A DNA stretch of 64,000 nt from assembly GCA_937961665.1 (NCBI GenBank), contig CALGMO010000065.1, positions 1 through 64,000 of the forward strand, written 5' to 3'. Made by a program: the position numbers and the translations under genes. Source of the stretch: an uncultured Fimbriimonadaceae bacterium. GTDB taxonomy: Bacteria; Armatimonadota; Fimbriimonadia; Fimbriimonadales; Fimbriimonadaceae. Shown here in pieces: positions 1-6,830 of the stretch. Numbering within the stretch: the stretch's first letter is position 1; every line of letters begins with the position of its first letter. The notes beneath the pieces were generated by a model. That model was not told where the DNA came from and ran no database searches. It was given only the letters and a program-made list of their open reading frames with translations.

Positions 1-473
1 TGGGCGCCGACGAGATCGACGTCGTGATCCGCAGGCCCTTGGCCCTCGCGGGCCGCTGGCGGGAGCTTTTCGACGAGGTTCGGGCGATGCGCGAGGCCGC
101 CGGCGACCGCGTTCTGAAGACGATCCTCGCCACGGGCGAGCTCAGCGATCCGGACACGATCGCCCGTGCTGCCGTGGTTTGTCTGATGGCCGGCGCGGAC
201 TTCGTGAAGACCTCCACCGGCAAGGAGAGCGTGAACGCCACGCTCGAGGCCGGCGCGGCCATGTGCGGCGCCATCCGAGCGTTCCACGGCGCCGTTGGTC
301 TCCGAGCGGGACTGAAGCCGGCGGGCGGAGTGCGAACCACGGCCCAGGCGTTGGAGTGGTGCGCCCTAGTCCGATCGCTGCTGGGCGAGGAGTGGCTGCG
401 GCCGGACACGTTCCGGATCGGCGCCAGCGGCCTGCTGGACGACCTGGTGGACTCGCTCGGCGGAGCGGATTGA
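1..473 (+). CDS. deoC: deoxyribose-phosphate aldolase, 5'-truncated by window edge
   Basis: C-terminal part of DeoC, which cleaves 2-deoxyribose-5-phosphate to glyceraldehyde-3-phosphate and acetaldehyde in cytosolic deoxynucleoside catabolism. The frame is open from the first bases of the window (GADEIDVVI, matching the family's strand-3 motif), so the start lies outside. The Schiff-base lysine is visible in DFVKTSTG and the second conserved lysine in KPAGGVR, so the visible active site looks intact. The stop is TGA at 471-473. The converging neighbour on the minus strand ends 37 bp further on. I see no frameshift. Identity is firm for the family. Confidence 0.93.
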   Translation, partial: GADEIDVVIRRPLALAGRWRELFDEVRAMREAAGDRVLKTILATGELSDPDTIARAAVVCLMAGADFVKTSTGKESVNATLEAGAAMCGAIRAFHGAVGLRAGLKPAGGVRTTAQALEWCALVRSLLGEEWLRPDTFRIGASGLLDDLVDSLGGAD

Positions 474-510
474 TCCGCTCCGCCTCGGTGGGACCCGGCG
501 GCCGGACGCC

Positions 511-2415
511 CTAGGCCTCGGCGAACTCGCGGCGGTCGAACACCAGATCCGAAGCGATCCTCCACAGCTCCGGCTCGATCTGGTTCTCGGGCTTGATCTT
601 GGAGAAGTGGACGATCGCGGCGGTCAGACCGGCCTCGAGCGCGTGGTGAAGGAACACCGAGTTGACGAGCACCCGCGCGGCGGGCTTGAGGCCGAAGCTG
701 ATGTTGCTCACCCCCAGGATGGTGTTGACCCGCGGGTGGCGCCTGCGCAGCTCGCGGATGGCCTCGAGCGTCTCCACGCCGGCCCGGCGGTACTCCTCGT
801 CGCCCGAGCCGAGGGTGAAGGTCAGGCAGTCCACGAAGACGTCCCAATCGGGAAGGCCGTGCGCGCGCGTCCTCTCCAAGAGCCTCTCTGCGATCTCCAC
901 CTTGTGGCCGGCATCCAGCGCCATGCCGCGCTCGTCGATGGTCAGGGCCACCACCGCCGCTCCGTAGCGCCGGCAGAGTTCCAGCACCTTCTCGGCCCTC
1001 TCGCCGCCGTCCTCCAGGTTGATCGAGTTCAGGATCGGCTTGCCCGCCAGCGTCTGCAGGGCCGCCTCCATCACCGGCGTCTCGGTCGAATCGACCATGA
1101 TCGGCACAGTCACCTGGGTGTTGAGGCGGAACAGCAGCCGGCGCATGTCTTCCCGCTCGTCGCGGCCGACGTAGGCGGTGCAGACGTCCAGAACGTGCGA
1201 GCCCTCGGCCTCGAGCTCCCGAGCCATCTCGGTCAGGGCTTCCCAGTTCTCCATGCCCAGCAGGGTGCGGAACGCCTTGCTGCCGTTGGCGTTGGTCTTC
1301 TCACCCACGATCAGAAAGCTGTTGTCCTGATGGTAGGGCTGGAACTGATAGAGGCTGCTGCAACCTTGGAGCCGCACGGCTTCGTCGCGCTCGGGGCGGC
1401 CCAGGCGGAAGTCGAAGCCGGGAAAGGCGGCGCGGACCTTGCGCCAGTGCCCGGCCTCGCCGTGGGGGCGGCCTCTGACGCGCTCAGCGACCGCCCGGAT
1501 GTGCTCCGGGGTCGTGCCGCAGCACCCGCCCACCAGGGCCGCCCCGCACTCCGCGACGAACCGCTCCGCGTGCTCGGCCAGCTCCGACGGGCTCAGCTTG
1601 TACACGGAGCGGCCCTTCTCCATGACCGGCAGGCCCGCGTTCGGCTGCACGCTGATCGGTCGGGTCGAGTTCTCCCCGAGGAACCGAATGTGGCCGGCCA
1701 TCTCGACAGGGCCGGTGGCGCAGTTCAGGCCGAACGCCACGACGCGGGGGAAGCACTCGATCATGTTCAGCGCCGCCGCGAGCTCCGATCCGAGAAGCAT
1801 GGTGCCGGTCTGCTCCATGGTCACTTGGACCAGGGCAGGCACGTCGCGCCCGGTCAGGCGGACGGCGTCCTCGATGGCGACCAGACCCGCCTTGACCATC
1901 AGCAGGTCTTGGCAGGTCTCCAGCATGAGCAGGTCGACGCCCTGCTCAAGCAGCGCGCGGAACGCCAGCGTGTAGGTTCCGACGAGGGTGTCCCAATCCG
2001 TTTGGCCGAGGCTGATCAGCTTGGTTCCGGGGCCGATGGCGCCGGCGACGAAGCGAGGCCTTTCCGCCGTGGAGAACCGGTCCGCAGCCCGACGGGCGAT
2101 CCGCCCCGCCGCCGCGGCGATCTCCTCCAACCTGTCCTCGAGGCCGTACTCGCCGAGCACGATCGAGGTGCAACCGAACGTGTTCGTCTCGACGATGTCC
2201 GCGCCGGCCTCGAGGTATTCGCTGTGGATGCGCTCCACCACATCCGGTCGGGTGAGGTTGAGAACCTCGTGACAGCCCTCCAGCCGCAGCGGGTCGTGCC
2301 CCGGCACGGCGTAGTCGTACGCCGTCAGACCGAGCGACTGGACACGGGTGCCCATCGCGCCGTCGAACACCAGAACGCGCTCGCCGAGGGCTCGCAGGAA
2401 TGCGGAGGACAGCAC
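511..2415 (-). CDS. metH: methionine synthase N-terminal half (homocysteine and methyltetrahydrofolate-binding modules only)
   Basis: 634 aa. The N-terminal homocysteine S-methyltransferase barrel starts at LVFDGAMGTR and carries the zinc-ligand cysteines in GLNCATGP and GGCCGTTPEH. A pterin-binding barrel follows (FLIVGEKTNANGS, later VNTILGVSNISFGL). The protein stops at SDLVFDRREFAEA, the point where full-length MetH continues into the B12-binding cap, so the cobalamin and reactivation modules are absent. The activity needs a separate corrinoid protein; none is visible here. The open frame runs upstream to 2685, but that extension is unlike the family. I chose GTG 2415 because it sits just before the conserved barrel and has CATAAT exactly 6 nt upstream, like other starts in this window. 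A shortened MetH or a related corrinoid methyltransferase are both possible. Confidence 0.85.
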   Translation of the reverse strand: MLSSAFLRALGERVLVFDGAMGTRVQSLGLTAYDYAVPGHDPLRLEGCHEVLNLTRPDVVERIHSEYLEAGADIVETNTFGCTSIVLGEYGLEDRLEEIAAAAGRIARRAADRFSTAERPRFVAGAIGPGTKLISLGQTDWDTLVGTYTLAFRALLEQGVDLLMLETCQDLLMVKAGLVAIEDAVRLTGRDVPALVQVTMEQTGTMLLGSELAAALNMIECFPRVVAFGLNCATGPVEMAGHIRFLGENSTRPISVQPNAGLPVMEKGRSVYKLSPSELAEHAERFVAECGAALVGGCCGTTPEHIRAVAERVRGRPHGEAGHWRKVRAAFPGFDFRLGRPERDEAVRLQGCSSLYQFQPYHQDNSFLIVGEKTNANGSKAFRTLLGMENWEALTEMARELEAEGSHVLDVCTAYVGRDEREDMRRLLFRLNTQVTVPIMVDSTETPVMEAALQTLAGKPILNSINLEDGGERAEKVLELCRRYGAAVVALTIDERGMALDAGHKVEIAERLLERTRAHGLPDWDVFVDCLTFTLGSGDEEYRRAGVETLEAIRELRRRHPRVNTILGVSNISFGLKPAARVLVNSVFLHHALEAGLTAAIVHFSKIKPENQIEPELWRIASDLVFDRREFAEA

Positions 2416-2427
2416 GATGGGATTATG
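2416..2427 (-). promoter_or_regulatory. putative leaderless promoter -10 box of the metH-like gene
   Basis: On the minus strand CATAAT (2427-2422) is followed by 6 nt and then the GTG start at 2415. The spacing matches several other starts in the window. The first base differs from the TANNNT pattern, and no good -35 is visible. Confidence 0.4.
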
Positions 2428-2556
2428 AAACCCGGCATCCTTCCCGTCGGTAAGGGTGCCGGACTTGGACCCATCCCGGTAGATTCGGCGGGAAACAATC
2501 CGGCCCATTGGGCAATCACTTAGTTGTCGGCGGAGAGACGCCGCCCAGCAGAGGCC

Positions 2557-2652
2557 ATGAACTACGAAATCGTCGCCGCAGCAGTCGCCTTGGCAGCCAT
2601 CGCCGGAGCGTGGGGTCTCTACCGCGACTCGATGGCCCAGCGCCGAAGATAG
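2557..2652 (+). CDS. possible 31-aa single-pass membrane peptide
   Basis: Short frame from ATG 2557 to TAG 2652. It begins MNYEIVAAAVALAAIAGAW and ends with a basic tail, RDSMAQRRR. The composition is that of one hydrophobic helix with a positive, probably cytoplasmic C-terminus. A weak purine stretch (AGAGG) lies 5-9 nt upstream. A strong intrinsic terminator on the same strand follows 58 bp later (2710-2760), which suggests that something is transcribed here. No family is recognised. It could be chance coding in a 410-bp gap between divergent genes; comparing synonymous substitution in close relatives would decide. Confidence 0.4.
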   Translation: MNYEIVAAAVALAAIAGAWGLYRDSMAQRRR

Positions 2653-2709
2653 GTTTCCTCCATCCCCAAGCACAACCTCAAACACCCTCCGCCAAACACC
2701 CCTCCCCTA

Positions 2710-2760
2710 GGGCCGCCGCAATCCCCCCACCCCCCCAAAGCCGGCGGCCCGCCTTTTTTT
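2710..2760 (+). terminator. Rho-independent terminator
   Basis: Perfect 9-bp inverted repeat GGGCCGCCG (2710-2718) / CGGCGGCCC (2742-2750), followed by seven T residues at 2754-2760. The loop is long and C-rich. It lies upstream of the ABC transporter gene and would end a plus-strand transcript such as the putative 31-aa peptide mRNA. Confidence 0.65.
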
Positions 2761-2789
2761 GCCCTTCTGGTCCGCGGCCCACGGTTCGG

Positions 2790-2819
2790 TTGCATCGCGG
2801 ACCGAAACGGTTGTAAGTT
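2790..2819 (+). promoter_or_regulatory. promoter of the ABC exporter gene
   Basis: TTGCAT (2790-2795), an 18-bp spacer, then TAAGTT (2814-2819) preceded by G. The start codon GTG follows 5 nt later, which predicts a leaderless or nearly leaderless mRNA. The architecture matches the promoters before the tricorn gene (31401-31430) and the tRNA-Glu gene. Confidence 0.5.
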
Positions 2820-2824
2820 AGGGC

Positions 2825-4684
2825 GTGCGATCCTTTCGGCGGACGCTGCAGTTTCTGAGGCCCTACCGGCTGCGGGTCGTCCTTGCGGTCGTGTTCACGC
2901 TGGTGGTGACGGTCCTGCAGATCCTGCCGCCCCGCCTGTTCCAGTTCACGATCGACTCGGTCTTGAAGCCGGCCATTTCGGCGAAGGCCGAGCTGGCAGA
3001 GATCGAGCCCCAACTGAGGAAGCCCAACCCGGATCCGGCCCTCGCGGAGAAGAGGGATCGTCTCGTACGGCTCCGGGAGGTCGAGGCGCCGCGGATGCTC
3101 CTATGGGCATCTGTGGCCCTCGTGGGCATCGTGGTGCTTCGCAACGTGTGCAGCTACCCGCTCTCCTGGATGCTCAACTGGCTGGGCCACCGGTTCTGCT
3201 TCGACCTGCGGTTCGCCACCTGGAAGCACCTGCACCGCCTGTCCCTCGCGTACCACAACCAGACGCAGGTCGGCAAGATCATGGCCCGCGTCACGGCGGA
3301 CATCGAGCTGATCCAGGGCCTCATCCAGGGGCAGCTGGTGACGTTCATCAGCGACGTGGTCACCCTCGCTGCCGTGCTCGGCATGATGTTCTGGCTCGAG
3401 TGGCGCCTGGCGGCGATCATCGTGTGCCTGATCCCGTTCTACGTGCTCAGCTACATGGCCTTCCTCAAGCACATCCGGGAGGTCAGCCAAGAGCAGCGGC
3501 GGCTGTGGGACGAGATGCTCGGCAAGCTGGCCGAGAAGATCGCCGGCATCGCGGTCGTCAAGGCGTTCGTGAAGGAGGACTACGAGACCGAGAACTTCAT
3601 GTCCAGCGTCCGGGCCAAGTTCCGGGTGGACATGAGGCAGGTGCACCTGAACCGTCGGTTGGGGCTGGTTTCGGGCGTTGTGTCCGCCTTGGGGACGGGC
3701 ATCGTGTACGCCTACGGCGGCAAGCTCGTGGAGAGCGGCCAGATGACGTCCGGCATGCTCGTCGCGATCTCGTTCTACATCGGCTTCATCTTCAACCCCG
3801 CGGTGCGCGTGGTGGACTTCAACAACACGCTGCAGTGGGCGGTGGCCGCCATGGACCGCGTGTTCCAGACCCTGGACACCAGGCCCGACGTCGAGGACAA
3901 GCCGAACGCGGTGCCGCTGCGGACCATCGAGCGGGAGATCGTGTTCGACAACGTCACCTTCTGGTACGTGGAGGGGAAGCCCGCGGTCCAGGACGTGACG
4001 CTCCGCGTGCGGCACGGCCAGATCATCGCGATCGTCGGGCACTCGGGCGCAGGGAAGACCACGCTGATGAACCTGCTGATGCGCTTCTACGACCCGCAGC
4101 AGGGCAGGATCCTGATCGACGGTCTGGATCTGAGGGACATCAAGCTGGAGTCCCTCCGGCGGCACGTGAGCATGGTCGCCCAGGAGAACGTGCTCTTCAG
4201 CGTGTCGATCATGGAGAACGTCAAGTACGGCAACCGCGACGCGACCGACGAGCAGGCCATCGCGGCGTGCAAGGCTGCGGACCTCCACGACTTCATCATG
4301 AGCCTGCCGGACGGGTACGAGACGATGATCGGCGAGGACGGCATCAAGCTCAGCGGCGGCCAGAAGCAGCGCCTGGCGCTCGCCCGCGCGCTCGTCTGCG
4401 ACCCCAAGGTCCTGATCCTCGACGACGTCACCAGCGCGCTCGACGGCGAGACCGAGGCGCGCGTGCAGGACGCCCTCAAGCAGGTGATGAAGGGCAGGAC
4501 CACGTTCATCATCGCCCACCGCCTCTCCTCGGTGGTGGACGCCGACCGGATCGTCGTGATGGACGAGGGCCGCATCGTCGACTCCGGCACGCACGACGAG
4601 CTGGTGGCTCGGCCCGGCATCTACCGCGACCTGTACGAGGAGCAGTTCCGCAGCGCCCTCGACCAGGTTCGCGCGAACGCCTGA
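2825..4684 (+). CDS. ABC exporter, fused permease and ATPase (MsbA/BmrA type)
   Basis: 619 aa inner-membrane half-transporter, expected to work as a homodimer exporting lipids, drugs or peptides. The N-terminal membrane domain (about residues 1-345, starting FLRPYRLRVVLAVVFTL) holds six predicted helices. The ATPase domain has Walker A GHSGAGKTT near residue 405, the ABC signature LSGGQKQR near 508, Walker B VLILDDVTSALD near 530 and the switch histidine in IIAHR. An unusual charged insertion of about 45 residues (roughly 45-90, rich in Lys, Glu and Pro) separates the first two helices. The start is GTG 2825 with a good promoter immediately upstream. The substrate cannot be read from the sequence. 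The gene stands alone, just before the dcw cluster. Confidence 0.92.
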   Translation: MRSFRRTLQFLRPYRLRVVLAVVFTLVVTVLQILPPRLFQFTIDSVLKPAISAKAELAEIEPQLRKPNPDPALAEKRDRLVRLREVEAPRMLLWASVALVGIVVLRNVCSYPLSWMLNWLGHRFCFDLRFATWKHLHRLSLAYHNQTQVGKIMARVTADIELIQGLIQGQLVTFISDVVTLAAVLGMMFWLEWRLAAIIVCLIPFYVLSYMAFLKHIREVSQEQRRLWDEMLGKLAEKIAGIAVVKAFVKEDYETENFMSSVRAKFRVDMRQVHLNRRLGLVSGVVSALGTGIVYAYGGKLVESGQMTSGMLVAISFYIGFIFNPAVRVVDFNNTLQWAVAAMDRVFQTLDTRPDVEDKPNAVPLRTIEREIVFDNVTFWYVEGKPAVQDVTLRVRHGQIIAIVGHSGAGKTTLMNLLMRFYDPQQGRILIDGLDLRDIKLESLRRHVSMVAQENVLFSVSIMENVKYGNRDATDEQAIAACKAADLHDFIMSLPDGYETMIGEDGIKLSGGQKQRLALARALVCDPKVLILDDVTSALDGETEARVQDALKQVMKGRTTFIIAHRLSSVVDADRIVVMDEGRIVDSGTHDELVARPGIYRDLYEEQFRSALDQVRANA

Positions 4685-4804
4685 TCCCCCTCCCGCCCTC
4701 CATCCGAGCGGCTCTCCGCCGCCTCGGCGCCCGGCGCGGATAGGTAGACACCTGTTTCGGACCGATCACCATTCGATACTTTTTGCGAAAATCGGGGGTC
4801 CATT

Positions 4805-4847
4805 CCCATTTCGCTACCATCCTGTTCCCAGAAGACGGCCGTATAAT
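4805..4847 (+). promoter_or_regulatory. dcw cluster promoter with three CCCA/ACCA repeats, candidate MraZ-binding array
   Basis: A perfect -10 TATAAT lies at 4842-4847 (preceded by G). Just upstream are three direct repeats, CCCA 4805-4808, ACCA 4816-4819 and CCCA 4827-4830, each 11 bp apart (TGGG/TGGT on the minus strand). MraZ is known to bind tandem TGGG-containing repeats upstream of its own gene with a period of about one helical turn. Here the period is 11 and the orientation is reversed, so the assignment is tentative. No clear -35 is seen. The leader to mraZ is about 125 nt. Confidence 0.45.
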
Positions 4848-4863
4848 GCTCCTCAGACGGCGC

Positions 4864-4888
4864 GGCGTTCAGGAGGAACCGAAACGCC
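4864..4888 (+). other. mRNA hairpin presenting a Shine-Dalgarno-like loop in the mraZ leader
   Basis: GGCGTT (4864-4869) can pair with AACGCC (4883-4888). The loop contains AGGAGG (4871-4876), the best ribosome-binding sequence in the leader, yet no start codon follows at usable distance. It may be a standby site, a vestige or chance. Confidence 0.25.
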
Positions 4889-4978
4889 GTTCGGGCAGGG
4901 CGGGGTGCTCTACCCAGGTTTCTCGAGCGGTTGGACAGGAGGTCCGGCCGCTCCTCGGATTCTTCGCGGTCGGGGGCG

Positions 4979-5473
4979 ATGGGGATGGAGACGAGGCAGC
5001 TGCCAGCTGGGTTCAAGCCCCTCGTCGGAACGGAGGACACGACCATCGACAAGATGGGGCGCGTTCTCATCCCCAAGACCAAGCGCGACCGCTTGGGCGA
5101 GGACTGCGCGATCACCCTGGGCACCAACGGATGCGTGGTGATCCTCCCCGAGTGGCACTGGCTCGAGCTCCAGCAGTGGCTCTATCAGGCGCCGAAGGAG
5201 AACGTGGGAGCCCAGGAGTACAAGCGGCTGGTGTTCGGCGAGGCGCAGGACTCGCTTCGGTTCGACGCGCAGGGGCGTCTCGTCATCCCCCAGCGCCTTC
5301 GGGAGCTCGCGCGCCTGAAGCAGAAGGTGAAGCTCGTCGGGGCGTTCGACCGCGTGGAGGTCTGGGACGAGGACGAGTACCGGCAGTTCCTGGAGAACCC
5401 GGACGAGTACGGCAAGGACCGGCGGCTGCGTCTGGAGAGGGCGCTCAGGCTGATGCAGGGGGCGCCGGCGTGA
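4979..5473 (+). CDS. mraZ: transcriptional regulator MraZ
   Basis: 164 aa from ATG 4979. First gene of the division/cell-wall cluster; MraZ is a ring-forming DNA-binding regulator of this operon in other bacteria. It contains the two AbrB-like repeats of the family: DTTIDKMGRVLIPKTKRDRL near residues 18-40 and SLRFDAQGRLVIPQRLREL near 95-115. The open frame extends to a TTG at 4931, but the added residues are Ser/Arg-rich and unlike the family, so ATG 4979 (or ATG 4985) is preferred. The stop overlaps the GTG of rsmH. A candidate MraZ operator lies at 4805-4830. Confidence 0.92.
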   Translation: MGMETRQLPAGFKPLVGTEDTTIDKMGRVLIPKTKRDRLGEDCAITLGTNGCVVILPEWHWLELQQWLYQAPKENVGAQEYKRLVFGEAQDSLRFDAQGRLVIPQRLRELARLKQKVKLVGAFDRVEVWDEDEYRQFLENPDEYGKDRRLRLERALRLMQGAPA

Positions 5474-6462
5474 TCGGGACGACGGTCTGGGCGCCTCCCA
5501 AGAGGCGTCCTTGGGAGCGCGTTCGGCGAGCGGTCGTCGCGGGGCCTTTGGCGATGGAAGCGAACAATCCCAGGCACGAACCGGTGATGGTGGGGCAGGT
5601 GATGGCGGCGCTCGCCATCCGCCCGGGCGCGGTGGTGGTGGACGGAACCGTGGGGCTCGGCGGGCACTCGGAGCGCATGGCCGAGGCCGCCGGCGCCGCC
5701 GGGACGCTCGTGGCCTTCGACTGGGACGAGGCGATGCTGGCCCACGCCCAGCGCAGGCTGGAGCGCCTGCCGCTCCGGAAGCTCTGGTTCTGCGAGGACT
5801 TCCGGGCGATCCCCGAGACGCTGGCCGACCTCGGCCTGCGTGCCGACGCGATCCTCCTCGACCTCGGCCTGAACAGCGCCCAGGTGGACGACCCTCTCCG
5901 CGGCTTCAGCTTCCTGCAGGAGGGGCCATTGGACATGAGAATGGACCGGGGGCGAGGCGAGCCCGCCTCGAGCCTGCTGAATCGGCTCGCTCTGGGCGAG
6001 ATCGAGGACCTTCTGCGCGAGTACGGAGACGAGAGGTTCGCCCGGGCGATCGCCCGGAAGATCGTGGAGCGGCGCAAGCTGCGCCCGTTGCGCACCACGA
6101 GGGACCTCGTCGAGTGCGTGCTCGAGGCGATCCCGCCGAGGGCGCGGGACCCGCGCATCCATCCGGCCACGCGCACGTTCCAGGCGGTCCGCTGCGCCGT
6201 GACGGGGGAGCTGGAGGGGCTGGAGGACGCCCTCGTGGAGATCGGCCGGTGCCTGGAGCCGGGCGGCAGGCTCGCGGTGCTGAGCTACCACTCGGGCGAG
6301 GACCGCGCCGCGAAAAGGGCGATCCTCAGGTTGGCCGAGGAGGGGTTCGAGCCGGTGTACCGAAAGCCGGTTCTGCCCGAGCCGGAGGAAGTTCGGAGAA
6401 ATCCGCGGAGCCGCAGCGCGAAGCTGCGGGCCGTATGGCTGCGATCGGGAGGTGGGGACTGA
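5470..6462 (+). CDS. rsmH: 16S rRNA m4C1402 N4-methyltransferase RsmH (MraW)
   Basis: 330 aa if started at GTG 5470, which forms a GTGA overlap with the mraZ stop as at most junctions in this operon. The family-conserved sequence begins at HEPVMVGQVM, so ATG 5554 (302 aa) is a credible alternative and would remove a 28-residue basic extension. The SAM-binding loop is VVDGTVGLGGHSE and the second conserved motif is DAILLDLGLNSAQVDDP, followed by the RGFSF and LDMRMD signatures. It methylates C1402 of 16S rRNA in the cytosol with S-adenosylmethionine. The stop overlaps the ftsL ATG by 1 nt. Confidence 0.93.
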   Translation: MIGTTVWAPPKRRPWERVRRAVVAGPLAMEANNPRHEPVMVGQVMAALAIRPGAVVVDGTVGLGGHSERMAEAAGAAGTLVAFDWDEAMLAHAQRRLERLPLRKLWFCEDFRAIPETLADLGLRADAILLDLGLNSAQVDDPLRGFSFLQEGPLDMRMDRGRGEPASSLLNRLALGEIEDLLREYGDERFARAIARKIVERRKLRPLRTTRDLVECVLEAIPPRARDPRIHPATRTFQAVRCAVTGELEGLEDALVEIGRCLEPGGRLAVLSYHSGEDRAAKRAILRLAEEGFEPVYRKPVLPEPEEVRRNPRSRSAKLRAVWLRSGGGD

Positions 6463-6830
6463 TGAGCGCTGTGCCTTATGTTCGGTCGGGGGTAGGGGCT
6501 GTTCGGGCGCGCGGCCGCGCGCGGTCGGCATCCTTGGCGGGCGTCGTTCCATGGACGACGCTCTGGTGCGCGGTGTGCATCGCGTCCGTCTTGGCGACCA
6601 ACTTCTTCGGGAACGTCGCCCTCGAGCGGTGCCGCCAGGAGACGCGGCAGGCTCAGGCGCGGCTCGACGGCGCCAGGAAGTCTCTGGCGCGGCTCCAGAG
6701 CGCGACCGCCTCGCTGTCGGCTCCGCAGTACCTGACGGATTGGGCCAAGCAGCGCGGCTTCGTCGACTCTGTTCGTCCCTATGCGGAGAGCTCCTCGGTC
6801 GGGGGCGGCTATGTCGCCTTCCGGCGTTGA
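6462..6830 (+). CDS. ftsL: cell division protein FtsL-like
   Basis: 122 aa from ATG 6462, which overlaps the rsmH stop. Cytoplasmic basic N-terminus (residues 1-29), one membrane helix WTTLWCAVCIASVLATNFFG (about 31-50), then a predicted coiled coil from ALERCRQETRQ to about residue 90. This is the bitopic, coiled-coil layout of FtsL, which joins the FtsQ-FtsB complex at the septum. FtsL is too divergent to confirm by sequence alone; position between rsmH and ftsI is the main support. No separate ftsB is seen in the window. Confidence 0.75.
   Translation: MSAVPYVRSGVGAVRARGRARSASLAGVVPWTTLWCAVCIASVLATNFFGNVALERCRQETRQAQARLDGARKSLARLQSATASLSAPQYLTDWAKQRGFVDSVRPYAESSSVGGGYVAFRR

Noticed and set aside
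607-2523. 638-codon open frame antisense to the metH-like gene
   Set aside because: His/Arg/Gly-rich composition with no domain; arises from GC-rich codon bias opposite a clear gene.
2416-2685. N-terminal extension of the metH-like frame
   Set aside because: Not like any methionine synthase and would cover the promoter-like CATAAT box.
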